Shown: positions 25,022 to 36,832 of the stretch, one piece after another | Layout: the number at the start of each line of letters is the position of its first letter | Position numbering within the stretch: position 1 is the first letter of the stretch | Program-made: the position numbers and the translations under genes | Notes under the pieces: generated by a model | Databases searched by the model: none | The model's input: the letters and a program-made list of their open reading frames with translations, nothing else | Told to the model about the DNA's origin: nothing | Assembly (NCBI GenBank): GCA_018398765.1 | Contig: JAHBMJ010005089.1 | Location: 7,501-68,586, forward strand | Direction of reading: 5' to 3' | Length of the DNA: 61,086 nt | From: Chromera velia | Taxonomy: Eukaryota > Sar > Chromeraceae

Positions 25022-26764
25022 ATGACTTTGCAGATCATTGTAATCAGCTGCCTCGCCTTCATGCTTGCTGGTGTGGGCACAGCCATTCCGGTGCTTCCTT
25101 ACTTCGCTATTCTGGAGGTTGGGGGGTCTCCCTTTCTTCTGGGTCTGATGTTCTCGGTGAACTCGCTGGCAGAGGTGGGCGGGGTGGGGTGGAGTGGGTG
25201 GGCATGCGGGGTGGGCAGGAGGGGGTGCTTTGGGTCAGGAAATGAAGGAGTGGGTCTGGTTGTTCCTTTCCTCCGGTATGCCAGGAGCTAGGCTCCGACG
25301 GCTATAGTCATTCATTCATTCATTCATCCCCTCTTCTACTTATTTGCGTTTGCTTTCTGTGTGTTTTTCTTTATCTCGCTCGATTTGTGTGCAGAGTATT
25401 GGGGCACTCATTTGGGGTCGTTTGTCCGATTCCCTTGGTCGACGTCCCTTTGCGGTGCTCGTGTACTTCGTATGCGCCACCGGGTGGTTCTTTGCGGGGT
25501 TCGTGACTGCAATGTGGCAACTGATCCTCGTGAGGGCTTTTGCAGGGATCGTGGGGGGGCCCAGCTGGATCCATTTTGCCATGACAGTGGACCTCTCCAA
25601 CAGCCGTAATGTAGCAAAGAGACTAGGGTATTGTGGGGCCTGTATAGGTGTTGCTCTAGTTATTGGGCCCTGTCTAGGTGCAGCGTTGATGTCTCTCCTG
25701 AAGGTCCGACGTCTTTGTTTCTTCTTTGCTGCGGCTATTGCGTTCTGCGCTGCGGTGTTTGGTCATGCATTCCTGCCCGAGACGTTGGACAGGGAGCTGA
25801 GGAGACCCCTCCCGTGTGTGAAGGAAGATGAAGATGAGGGTGAGGAGGGGGGGGATACAATTGTGTTCAAGGAAGGGGGGCTTCAGGGGGAGGGTAAAGG
25901 AGAAGGGGAAGAGGGGGGGACGGGCAGCAGTCCGTTTGCTTTTTTCAAAGCAGAAAGCAGCAGCAACAGAAGGAGTGGGGGGGATCCTGTTGCTGAAGAG
26001 GGAGACAGAGAAAGAGAAGCGCTGTTGTCGAAACGGAATAATTCATTGTCGTCGCAGCAGGGGGGGCGGAGAAGGGACTCCAACCCTTTCCCTCCACCCT
26101 TCCAAGACGCTCTGGTGGGAGGAGTCTCTGCAGCAAGTGTTAGTCGCAGAGGTTCGGCATCTGCCGCTTCTTCTTCTTCTTCTGCCCCCCCCGTGCGGGA
26201 TAGAGGATCCTCAGGAACACCGAAACAGCTAAGCGCGGAGGTACAGAGGATTTTGGATGATAATGCGAAGATAGACTCGGCAAGGGAGCGTGGAGCCGAG
26301 GGGGAAGGGGGGATGGATAGGGGGTACTGTGTGCGGGGGTTTGTGGCGTCCATGTTTGCGAAATTCTTTAGTGCCTTGGCATTTGCGGTGGCTCAAGCGA
26401 CGTGGCCGCTTTTGCTGAAGGATCGGTGAGTGTTCCCTCCCGCCTTCCTGGCTTTGACTCTGTCTTCCTGCAAATGCATGCATCGATGCATCGAGGTCTG
26501 TCCATCCCTTTCTCGAACGGCGAGTGAACTTGCAAAACTCCTGGGAAAGTGTCGCTGTGTGGTTAAGAAGAAAGCGAGAGAGATCTGGAAAGAGCTGGAG
26601 AGAGTGAAGCACCGAATGATAGAAAGAGAGAGGGGTGGGGGGGGTGGGGGGGGACAGAATGCGAACGCGGGAAGTTGTTCAGTTTTTTTCGTTTGTCTCC
26701 GTTCACAGCCTTCCTTGGAGAAAAATAGATTTCGCTGGCCACTCTTGTTTTTTTTTTCTTGTGG

Positions 26765-26820
<56 letters not shown>

Positions 26821-28338
26821 GTGTGTGTATGTATGTTTGTGTGTGTGCGTTTGCATATGCGCTCGTGCGTGCATGGGTGAGTGAGCGGCTGAGTGATTGG
26901 ATGAGTCTCTACATCTGTCTGGCCGTCAATTTCTTGGCCCAGAAAATAAGTGAAAAGGGAAAAACAAGTAGCCTGTGCGGCTGTCTACACTTACCTGCAC
27001 TTGTGCATGTCTTTCTGTCTGTGTGGCAAGGAAGGACCGCTGGGTACGCTCAAGTCCTGGAGCTCTGGTACTCTTCCACTGAGAGAGTGCGGCAAAGGAA
27101 AAAGACGGAGAATGAAGAAAGAGACAAGGGAAAAGAGAAGACGAAATGGTCTGCGTGGCATGAGTGAGTGCAGATTTGGATTTGAAGATGTCCAGCTAGG
27201 TCTAATCCTGGCGGTAGCGGGGGTGATCGGGGCCGTTTCTCAAGCGTTCCTCTTTGGATTTCTGGAGAGGAGACTCGGCAGACACCTGACTGTCGGGACT
27301 TCCGTTTTCTTCATGGGCTCCTCGACCCTCGTGATACCAAAAACAGCCGAAACCTCGCTTGCACTTCATCTCCTGGCTGCCGGCATCTTCGCTGTCGGGT
27401 TCGCTTGCGCTTCTCCAGGTTTCCATGCCCTGGGGGTCTACTACTGCGACAGAAGCCACCAGTGAGTTGGAAGGATTTCATGGCTGTAAGCTTGGTCATA
27501 TGCTTGAAATCCCTCTTTCAGCTAGAGATATCTCAGCCATCAGTTGTTCGCACGGACGAAAAGTGAGAGTGGGGGGGGCCGCAAGTCATGTGATTGTTCT
27601 GAAGGAAGGGAAGGAGTTCAGTGCAAAACGACTCTGGAATTCTCTTTTGCACCGGACGACGGTTTTTGTTTCTTTCTTTCTTTCTCTTCTTCCTTCTCGT
27701 CCTCGTTCTTTCCTGTCTTTTTCCTTGCTCCCTCGCTGTCCCTTCTTCGCGCTTCCCAAAAAGACATTCGCATCCGTAGTTTTTCCTCCGGCCTCCCCCT
27801 ACTCACCCAGTGCAATCAGAGACAGTGACGCATTCATTCCTCTGCTGCACCTCTCGTTTCGAGCAGCGCTGCTGCCGACCTACCGACCTGAGGGTGGAAA
27901 GGTTGCTCATCTGTACATTTCGGCGTGAGGTTCAGATACCGTTTGAGTGTCATTTTCTTTTATTTGATTTTTGCGTTTCTGTTCGGTGTGACAGAAAGGA
28001 ATGCTCCGATCGCGAGGGAGTTTGCTGGACAGAATTCTCGGGCAATGGTTCTTTTGAACTTTCCCCCCTGATTTTTGTTGTGTTTTTTTTTTCCTGCTGC
28101 CTGCAGGGGATGGGCTCAGGGCAGTCTCGTGTCTGCCCGCAATGCTGCACTGGTCTTCGGCCCCACGTTTTTCGGCTGGTTGTACACAAAGTCCCAGTCG
28201 GCACCTTACTACACGGCCGCGGGGGCGTGTGGATTGTCTCTGTGCGCTTTGGCGCTTGCAGCTGTGGTTGGAGAACGGTACGAGGAGAACGAAAAGGGCT
28301 CGCCGGAAGGCAAAATGCTTGGGGGGGAAGTGGCATAG
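25022..28338 (+). CDS. Major facilitator superfamily transporter, four exons
   Basis: Exons 25022-25174, 25395-26425, 27174-27461 and 28107-28338 are joined by GT-AG introns. All phases agree and the sum is 1704 nt (567 residues). Exon 1 carries the first two membrane spans, including AGVGTAIPVLPYF. Exon 2 opens with ALIWGRLSDSLGRRP, the family's cytoplasmic motif between spans 2 and 3, and covers spans 3 to 7. Exons 3 and 4 give the remaining spans, with FLERRLGRH as the second-half counterpart and a QGSLVSARNAALVFGP segment. About 160 hydrophilic residues rich in Gly, Ser and Glu lie between spans 6 and 7, much longer than the usual linker. It should be a secondary transporter (plasma or organelle membrane); the substrate cannot be told. 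The start at 25022 leaves almost no N-terminal tail; a further 5' exon is possible. Confidence 0.85.
26764..26870. repeat. CT then GT microsatellite in transporter intron 2
   Basis: A CT run followed by a GT run with occasional GC and AT interruptions, within the 26426-27173 intron. Confidence 0.9.
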
Positions 28339-29730
28339 TTGGGTTGCATTCTGAGAGGTATGGTGGCCTTCATATTTTTGTACGCAGCTCATTGATGTGC
28401 TGAGTCATTGAAGACGAAAAGAGACAGAAACAGTTTGAGTCTGAGCCTGAGAACTTGAAGGCAAGATCAAACCTCAAATGAAACCGGAAAATTCAACGAT
28501 GCCATGATTTAGTCATATTAAGTGGCTTAGAAACTAAACAACATTTAATAAACTTAAAAATAGAATTTGATAGCACATGCATGCATATATTAACACATTG
28601 CATAAGTTATGAATGAGTGAATAAGTCTTTAATAAGTTATATAAGCATAATTCTGAATGTATTAATTCATTTAAGCTCGTAATTCTTTCTGTAGCATAGC
28701 ATAGCATACCATTGGTATTCCAGCATAGCATTGATGTTCTGAGTTTTACCCGCGGTCCACTGCCAGAGGTCGGCTTAGTAACACCATAAATCGCATGAAA
28801 AAAGCTTTTCAAAATTAAACTGTGCATAGAATTTAATTCATTATAATGATATTAATGAAATTTAGATGACTACTAAGATTTTAGCTAAGATTCCATCATA
28901 ATCAATCATAATATAGGACTGATATCTAATCAGAGACTGCTAAATATCTATCAGTGGCGGCTTTGTAGAGCTATAAGAAGAATAGGTATTCTTCAGACAC
29001 AGGGACTTCTGAGAGTATACACACGTAGCTAGACTCTGTTAGTTAGTCTGCCTTCAAGTGCCTTGCTGCTGACGTCTGCACAGCTGTGGTAATGACGTCA
29101 TCAATCGATCGAACGATCAGGCATAGAAACGGAACCATCGTATATCGGTTACGCATGTCAATTGTATTGATGCACGCGCGGTCTCAATACATACGGCGCC
29201 GGCAGGCCCGCGCGGATACACAACAGACACCGTGTGATAGGGCCAGACACAAGGCCGCCCGCCGGTGGGCATTGACTTAAAGTTTATTCCTAGCGTCTAG
29301 CTTATACGTCTTTCATCTCTTCCTTTTGTCCTGGTTACGTGTGGGCCAACAGGGCATACGTAAGTCCCACACATAATATGATACAATGATGATAATAATA
29401 ATTTCTATAGTAATTTCCACTAAAATTCTAGCTAAAATCTTTTAAATTCTACCATAAATTCCATTAATTTCTCGGGGAATATAACCCGGTTTTGTATGGC
29501 AGGCGCGCTAATTTTCAAAGTTGATTTAAATTTAAAACACACAAGATGCGACACGGTCACTCTTAGGCTTGGTCCTACAAGGTACACTGCCGGGGCCATC
29601 CATGCATGGAATAAATCCCGGCCCATTCATTCTGATCCATTCAATCATGGTCGCTCCCGATACAGACGGTGCCACTGTACACTGCCACACTGCATTAATG
29701 TTGGAATCTGGTCTGGATGAGAATCCGAAT
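28339..29730. other. Intergenic AT-rich DNA
   Basis: No gene. 28500-29000 is strongly AT-rich. 29090-29280 is a GC-rich island containing CGCGCGG and CGGCGCCGG. 29390-29520 is AT-rich again. Confidence 0.5.
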
Positions 29731-30638
29731 TCACAACCAGTACGTCCCTAGAGCTGAATAAGGTATCGTTGCCATCAAGACACATCTCCTGATTGACTGT
29801 CAGTGCTCTTTTATAGAACGGACTGGTGTGTAGAGTTCTGGGAGTGACCCGGTATTTTCTGTATTTTGGCGTCTCCTTCTTCGTAGCCGTCTCCTTCTTC
29901 TTTGGCGGCCTGTCCGGCCTGTCCACTCCGGCATCATGCTCGTCCGAAGGAAGTTGCCGGAAGGCATGGATCTGACTACTCACATCCGTGCTCCTTTTTG
30001 TCGAGAGGACCGGAGGAGGAGATTCAAGGAGTTTGTTGTTTGGGTGGTCCCGAAGCTGAAAGCCGAAATGGGGGCAGACTTTCCTTGGGATGAAGGGACC
30101 ATTCAGTTTGAATGTCCTCCAGTTTCCTTGATGTACTGTGTTACAGACACGCACGTCATCCAGTACCTCAACAAATATACTGGATTCACAACCAGTACGT
30201 CCCCAGAGCTGAATAAGGTATCGTTGTCATCAGGACACATCCCCTGATTGACTGTCAGTGCTCTTTTGTAGAACGGACTGGTGTGTGGAGTTCTGGGAGT
30301 GACCCGGTATTTTCTGTATTTTGGCGTCTCCTTCTTTATAGCCGTCTCCTTCTTCTTTGGCGGCCTGTCCGGCCTGTCCACTCCGGCATCATGCTCGTCC
30401 GAAGGAAGTTGCCGGAAGGCATAAATCTGACTACTCGCATCCGTGCTCTTTTTTGTCGAGAGGACCGGAGGAGGAGATTTAAGGAGTTTGTTGTTTGGGT
30501 GGTTCCGAAGCTGAAAGCCGAAATGGGGGCAGACTTTCCTTGGGATGAAGGGACCATTCAGTTTGAATGTCCTCCAGTTTCCTTGATGTACTGCGTCACA
30601 GACATCCACGTCATCCAGTACCTCAACAAATATGCCTA
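29731..30638 (+). repeat. 455-bp tandem duplication of the 5' end of the recombinase gene
   Basis: 29731-30183 and 30186-30638 match at a constant offset of 455 bases with a handful of substitutions. Each contains the ATG that begins MLVRRKLPEG (29936 and 30391) and the next 80 codons. Only the second copy runs on into the rest of the gene; the first copy reads back into the start of the second and stops at 30245. Confidence 0.9.
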
Positions 30639-32354
30639 TGGTCAAGAGCAGCCAACTGGGGACGCGGTGGCGATCAGAGCCGAGTCAACAGTTGACTTCA
30701 TCAAATCAGTAATTGCGATCCATCACCCGGCAGGACCGGTAGACTGGACTCCCGATATCATCAACACCGTCTGTGGGGGTAGAGGCAATCCTGCCAGGAG
30801 TGCGGGGACAAAAGAAATCGGTCCGAGAGTTGGTAACCTACACATAAAAGGCAGGGGTCCCCCAAAGAGAGACCAACACCCACTGATGTTGAAGGAGTTT
30901 GAGGCTATGCTGTTGATTCTTTTAAAACTTGCCAATGAGTGTGGAGAGGGACAAATAGTGAAAAAGTCCCAGTATAGAGCGGTGCGCACAGGGCTCCTGA
31001 TGCAGTGAAACGCTGCTGCTAGAGGAGATAACACAAAAGAGCTCTCCCCATCTGACTTCAAAGCAGAGGCTCGGTTTGACTGGCTTTTCCTCTTTAGGAT
31101 GTTACGGTCAAAGAATCTGACAAAGCAGTCGGATATCCGGGACCAAGTTGTATTCCCAGCCGCACAGATGGAGACGTGCACGCCGATGGCCATTGCCTCA
31201 TCAGTTGGGGAGGCTAGAAGCGGGAGGACTCTCTGTCTGCCTCTGTGCCTGTTTGCCCTTCTTGGAGCTGCGTTCCCCCTGTATACTTGCCTCTCCCCCC
31301 CTCTTTTCCCGCTCTTTTTTTGCACGTTCCTCGCATGTTTGCACGTCTCCCACTCTTTTCTCGCACGTTCCTCGCATGCTTCCACCTGTCCCATTCTTTT
31401 CTCGCACGTTCCTCACATTGTCTGTATCTGTGTCTTCCATTGTGCCTGCCTGCAGGAATTTTGCAGACCTGATACCCTGGGATGACCCTCCTGTAAGGAA
31501 TTTGCAGAGTGAAGCAATCAGAATGAAGACTTTTATGTGCAAGGACGAGAGCGTTGACAGCGTGAACCCCCCGGAGGATGAGGAGGATGAAGAGGTCATC
31601 CAGGAGGCTACTTCTTCCTCTGATGCAGCAGGTGCCTCGAACTCTTCTGCTTCCTCTTCCTCTGCTGTGGTAGGTGCCCTAACAGGTGCCTCGAACTCTT
31701 CTGCTTCCTCTTCCTCTGCTGCGGCAGGTGCCTTGAACTCTTCTGCTTCCTCTTCCTCTGCTGCAGCAGGTGCTTCTGCACCAACAAAGAAGCAGAAGAA
31801 ACGGAAAAAGCAAAATAAACAGACAGTGTCTATGCCCTTCTGGCACTTGTGGTGTCACAGGACGGGGCAGCATGCAGGAAGCCTAATCAAGCCATACGAC
31901 ATCCATGTTGGGATGTTGACGGTCATGAAGAGGGATGTCTTCCCGAAAGAAGAATTCCTTCTTGCAACGGTCAGTATAGGGTGACTAATTTTCTATTAGT
32001 AGTCTTCCCTTGATTTTCCGTGGCCTTTAATTTTTTAATCTCCTCATGCTAGTTCTCATGCTTACTCTGTGTTTGGCTTCCTTCAGCTGTCTTTTTCTGT
32101 TTGCATTTTTGCTCTTTTTTTGAAAAATGCCCGTGTTATTCTTTTTTAACCCTTGCTTCTCTAAGACTTCCCATGCTTCTCCCATGCAGAAGGAGTGCTT
32201 TTTTGAGGACCCACAACAGCGTGACAAAGCGAAGGGCGCACACGCCATCAAGAAGAGTGGCACTGCCCTCTATTACGGGCAGACTACGGGCTGCTCTGAG
32301 CCGGAGCTTAAGGAAAGAACCCGGTGAGTCAAGTAGAAGTGAGGCAGATGCTTG

Positions 32355-32765
32355 CACCTCTCCTTCCTTCCTTCCTTCCTTCCTTCTTTCTTTCCTTCTT
32401 TCGATCCCTTCCTCCCTTTCTTCCTTCCTTCTTTCCGCCCTTCCTTCCTTCCTTCCTTCCTTCGATCCCTTCCTCCCTTTTTTCCTTCCTTCTTTCCTCC
32501 CTTCCTTCCTTCCTTCTTTCCTTCCTTCCTTCCTTCCTTCTTTCCTCCCTTCCTTCCTTCTTTCCTTCCTTCCTTCCTTCCTTCGATCCCTTCCTCCTTT
32601 TCTTCCTTCCTTCTTTCCTCCCTTCCTTCCTTCCTTCCTTGCTTCCTTCGATCCCTTCCTCCCTTTCTTCCTTCCTTCCTTCTTTCCTCCCTTCCTTCCT
32701 TGCTTCCTTCGATCCCTTCACCTCTTTCTTCCTTCCTTCCTTGCTTCCTTCCTTCCTTCTTTCTG
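32355..32765 (+). repeat. CTTC satellite with higher-order unit in an intron
   Basis: About 400 bases of TTCC repeats in which GATCCCTTCCTCCCTTTCTT-like spacers recur five times. It fills the intron before the exon at 32773 and runs to its acceptor, forming an enormous polypyrimidine tract. Confidence 0.9.
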
Positions 32766-33193
32766 CTTGCAGATTCTCAAAAAGAAACAAAGGAAGCAAG
32801 GGAGGAGGGCGAGGACAAATTCGGGCATACATCTCAGGGTTTGTGTCTTATGCGGATGCAAAGGTCGCTGCCAAGCTCTGCGGGCCGGCCGGGGCCATCA
32901 GTTTGAAAGTGAAGGATCCCCGTCTCAACAGCCCTGACTTTTTGAGGGGCGTGATTCCCGGATTGGATGCCTATCTTGGTTAGTCAGCCAAGTGGTGTCC
33001 TCGGTGGTGTCAATCTTCAGTTTTGGCGTTTGTCATTTTTGTTGCATAACTTATCTAATATGTTTGGATTTGTGTAGGCAATCTTGACTTTGCGCTGGTC
33101 CTAAATCGCGTCCTTCTTGTCCGGATCCTCAGCAAGTCCGAAGACCCTCACTTCATCATCTCTGAGAGCGTGCATCGCCGCGTGCTCCATTAG

Positions 33194-33305
33194 GTAACTG
33201 TCTTTCTCTTTTTCTTTCTCTTTCTCTTTCTCTTTTTCTCTTTCCCTTTCTCTTTTTCTCTTTCCCTCTCTCTCTCCCTCCCTCCGTGTGTGTGTGTGTG
33301 TATGT

Positions 33306-33337
<32 letters not shown>

Positions 33338-33408
33338 ATAACTAAAAACAGTGAAAATGAGGCAGATGCTTGCACCTCTCCTCCTGTGTATGTGTGTGTG
33401 TGTGTGAC

Positions 33409-33451
<43 letters not shown>

Positions 33452-33477
33452 GTGTATGTGTATGTGTGTGTATGTGT

Positions 33478-33514
<37 letters not shown>

Positions 33515-33530
33515 GGCCCCTGTCCTTTTT
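33194..33530 (+). repeat. TTTCTC and GT microsatellites in an intron
   Basis: A pyrimidine repeat, then two GT blocks separated by about 60 unique bases (33340-33395) that include ATGAGGCAGATGCTTGCACC. The same phrase borders the CTTC satellite at 32340, so the two introns share a sequence block. Confidence 0.9.
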
Positions 33531-34860
33531 GCAGGTTGAAGAAGTCGTCGGTCCTCTGAGAGATTTGAACGGAGGGGGTCGATCGTTGGTTTCGATCTGT
33601 CTGATCGCTCTGGTCGAGGTGCCTGGGTCGAATCGCTTCGGAGTGGACGAACTGTCGGCCGAGCTGCCCGGAATAAGGATGGAGGGGGCAGAAAATTTCG
33701 ACACCCTCCGACAGCGCATCCTCGGATTGCAGAGTGAGCTCGTTCAAGTTCATCGGAACTTAGCGGAAAGCTGGGCGGAGGCAAAAGCTCAGAAACTGGA
33801 AGATCACAAATATTTTTTCGGTCAGTCTGACGCTCTTTCAAGGCTTAGCCTAGCTCCTTTTCGTTGTTCTTCTTTTTTTTTTGTCCTTCCCCCCCCTGCT
33901 TCCCCCTGCTTTTTCTCTTTCTTTCGCCTTACGCCCTAGCCTTACGCCCTAAGGCTTTTTTTATAAAAGCTGTTAAACGGTGTCCTGCGTGTTTGTAGAG
34001 GAATTTGCAAAGCTGATTCATGGGAATGCTCCAATTGAGCATTTGCTCCGTTTTCGACAGCATTTTGTTTCGTCGTCGAGCGCAGGTCTGCAGCCTCCCC
34101 CTTTTATAAAGGCATACAGAGCAGCTCTACTTCAGCAACGCTGTGAGAGAGCGGCGGGTGGGAGGGTACAAGCCGAGACGACACTCCCTTTGCAGTCCTT
34201 GGGGGCCCTTCCTGAATTTTTGCGGGACCTTGTCCCAGGCGGCGGTCCGCCTCCAAAGAAGAGCTGTCAAGAGTCCGACCAGCAGGCTCAAGATGCAGCA
34301 GCAGCCGCAGAAGTCAAGAGTCCCACCACAGCAGCATCGGATTCCACAACGGTCCCAACAGTAGCAGCAGAAGGCCTTTCAGAGGCGCCCCCTACGAAGA
34401 AACCTAAGAAACCGGGCCTGCCCTGGTTGCACGAACCTCTTATGCGGACATACACTCCAAAAACTTTGTTCGAAGTCTATATAGAGGACCTGGTGTACTT
34501 TGGAACGATCGAGCAGGGGTCGGGAGGACAGAGACAGAGGAGGAAGCCCCTTTTCAAATTTTCGAAGGATGAGAAAAATCTGTACTGGGACTTGATGCAA
34601 GACCGTCTGAAGGCGGCAACTGTTGTGGACTATGTGATAGAGCAAGGGCTCGTCACAACGACGGGAGGTGAGGGGAAAGAGGCATAGCATGCGGCCTGTC
34701 AGTACGTGCTCAAGAAATGTGAGCGTTATTCACAGAATTTTACATCTTTGATTATACAGATAAAAGTGGATAAGGGGGTTCTGGTTGTGAGTCAGATTCC
34801 TGGCCAGCCAAGAAAACGGTTACCTTTGGAGAAAAAGGCCACAGTCGTTGGAGAAAGAGA

Positions 34861-35009
34861 CTAAAAAACAGAAGTTGTGAAGCTTCCGGTGAAGGGTCCA
34901 ATGGACTCTTTTCTGTCCAGAACCCGCAAGAAGAGAGCAACAGCCACACAAGCAAACATCACAGTCCAGAACGCTATAGCCTCCGACAATAGCGACGAGT
35001 TGATGCATC
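34861..35009 (-). pseudogene. Orphan C-terminal membrane exon
   Basis: Follows a minus-strand acceptor (ACGACAG, 35010) and reads about 48 codons to a TAG at 34861. It contains one membrane segment (FWTVMFACVAVALFLRVL) and a polar tail. The DNA upstream on that strand is AT-rich and shows no partner exon, so it may be a fragment of a lost or displaced gene. Confidence 0.3.
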
Positions 35010-35800
35010 CTGTCGTTGAAGATTCATAAAAAATAAAACTGTGACACTTATCAAATTATTAATAATCTCAGACAAAACTAAAAATATTTGTATAAATTAA
35101 ATTTTTACAATATAATTACTAGGGTGCTATTGCAGCACTAGATAACTGTATTTACTTATACTATTTTTTTTTAAAAAAAATAATGTGCACAACTAGAATA
35201 TAGTATTAGATATACTATTAGTAGTACTTGCATGACTCTAAAAAAAATAGAAAAGGTCTTCAAGTTAATTGTCACTTAAATTTTAACTATATATATATAA
35301 ACTAAAAGTTACGGTGATAATACTCGCATTCACTACTAAATCATAAGGCACTTTCTATGTATATATATCTTATTATATATATAAAGTATGACTGTTCTTA
35401 AAGCAGTATTAAGGCAGTTCATTCGACATTTTAATTGGTACTATAAAGGAGGTTGCTGTCAGAGGTACCACACCGTAATGGCAAGGGCAATGAGGATCGA
35501 CGTCGCAATACCGTGCAGGCAGGCAGTAATCAAGTAATTGATCGACAAAATCAAGTAATTAGGGTCCTCTTTTCCTCTCTCTGCCGTCCGTGATTGTCAG
35601 GCAGGCAGACAGACAGGCAAGCAGACAGACAGGCAGGCAGACAGACAAGCAGACATGCAGAAACAATAGGAGCCCTGTAACGGTTCTGCTTTCAACTCAG
35701 AGTCTCTCAGAGAAAGAAAGAGGGACCAAGGAGAGAATCATAGCATGGAGGAGGAATATCACTCGACGGCTTTCTTTTTTTCTCCCTCTTTTTGCTTCCC
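35010..35800. other. AT-rich DNA and a CAGA/CAGG tract
   Basis: 35030-35450 is AT-rich without coding signal. 35598-35656 is a tandem tract of CAGG and CAGA tetramers. No gene is seen. Confidence 0.5.
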
Positions 35801-36097
35801 TTATTGAACCATGTCATAGGTGCAAACCACGGACTCCAACGATCCGGTAAAAGCCCTTGCAGGGACCATGACAGACGGAGGGGCCTCAGGCTCCTTCTCC
35901 TCCACCTCTTCCTTTTTGCACTTCTTGATGGGGTGAGCCTCTCTCAGTCTCAGAGCTGCGCTTCCCCTTTCTCTGTGCACCTCACCTCCCTCCTCCTTCT
36001 CCTCCTGCTTTTCTTCATACGAGAGAAGGGAATCAGACTGAATGGCAGACTTTGCCGCCGCGGCCGCCGTGGTAAACATCGGCTGCATGATCGGCAG
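35801..36097 (-). CDS. Probable C-terminal exon of an uncharacterised protein
   Basis: Opens after a minus-strand GTTCTCAG acceptor at 36098 and runs 98 codons to a TGA. It begins LPIMQPMFTTAAAAAKSAIQ, then a Glu/Lys-rich segment and a cluster of basic and acidic residues. No domain is recognised. It may be the last exon of the gene whose other coding DNA lies at 36833-37690, but no in-phase junction was established. Confidence 0.4.
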   Translation of the reverse strand: MPIMQPMFTTAAAAAKSAIQSDSLLSYEEKQEEKEEGGEVHRERGSAALRLREAHPIKKCKKEEVEEKEPEAPPSVMVPARAFTGSLESVVCTYDMVQ

Positions 36098-36832
36098 CTG
36101 AGAACAGTGAGAAGAAAGCAGAAGAGACAGATAGATCATTGCCAATGGTTTTGTTCTTGGCAATCAGAGGCTTCCTCACGAAGGAAAAAATGGAGTGTGT
36201 ACCCAACAGCAACAGTCCCGTCTCCGGTCCATGCACGTCAAGGTGGCGGAATAGCTAAATTTGCCAGTGACAAAAGGGCCCTGGCATGCAGTGACGCACG
36301 CACGTCATGCATGCAGTCCGGATGAGAGTCCAGAAGATTTTGAAGAGCACGCGCGCATGTTGGCACCCGCTTCGCGGTCAAAGTCGTCCGGATTGAAAAA
36401 TATTGGGGACCGTGCGCCTTCGGCGCGCCCTCCGGATTGCCCAACCCGGATGCCGTCCGGATTCCGTAATAATGCCACAATGCGGTGCGAGAACAGACGG
36501 TGCTAGTATGCGTCCGCACTGACTCTCACACACTCACACATCCATGCGCGCTCTCTCTCTCTCTCTCACACACACACACGCACGCATACGCATACACACA
36601 CATATACATACAGACACACATACACATACACACACACACGGGGATACTCGGATATACAGACACATGAACCCACACATGGACGTCAAGGGCAAAAAGCAGA
36701 CACAAACGAGCACAGACGGGCCTACGAGCAATGAAAAGGTCGATCGATCGAAGGTATCTAAAATTGAGATCTGTCTCCGATGTTTTGACACGCACGCACT
36801 CTCGCTCCACTTAAACTGCACCTAAATCGAAG
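36098..36832. other. Intergenic or intronic DNA with CT/CA microsatellite
   Basis: 36300-36480 is rich in TCCGGATT-type words and GC palindromes. 36553-36640 is a CT then CA microsatellite. No exon is recognised. Confidence 0.4.

Larger units (their letters stand above)
30391..34687 (+). pseudogene. Crypton-like tyrosine recombinase with GCR1_C-like tail, seven exons, two in-frame stops
   Basis: Model: 30391-31244 (or 31250), 31456-31969, 32190-32323, 32773-32978, 33078-33193, 33535-33820, 33999-34687. GT-AG introns are in phase; 2799 nt, 932 codons. Exon 1 holds a SAM-like/core-binding region, HPLMLKEFEAMLL, and FDWLFLFRMLRSKNLTKQSD, which fits the first Arg box of Crypton recombinases. Exon 3 has AHAIKKSGTALYYGQTTG, the place of the second box (HxxR, here HAIK). 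Exons 4-5 resemble the Ndc10/CBF3-like domain. Exon 7 ends in TPKTLFEVYIEDL and LFKFSKDEKNLYW, like the GCR1_C DNA-binding domain. Exon 2 has a Ser/Ala repeat and a KKQKKRKKQNK nuclear-signal-like tract. A TGA at 31006 and a TAG at 33191 interrupt the frame. The family call is by pattern only. Confidence 0.5.

Noticed and set aside
32101..32983. Long Phe/Leu/Pro/Ser frames around 32350-32760
   Set aside because: Produced by the CTTC satellite within an intron.
33101..33841. Minus-strand ORFs rich in Thr/His over 33.1-33.8 kb
   Set aside because: Shadows of the GT microsatellite and of the plus-strand recombinase exons.
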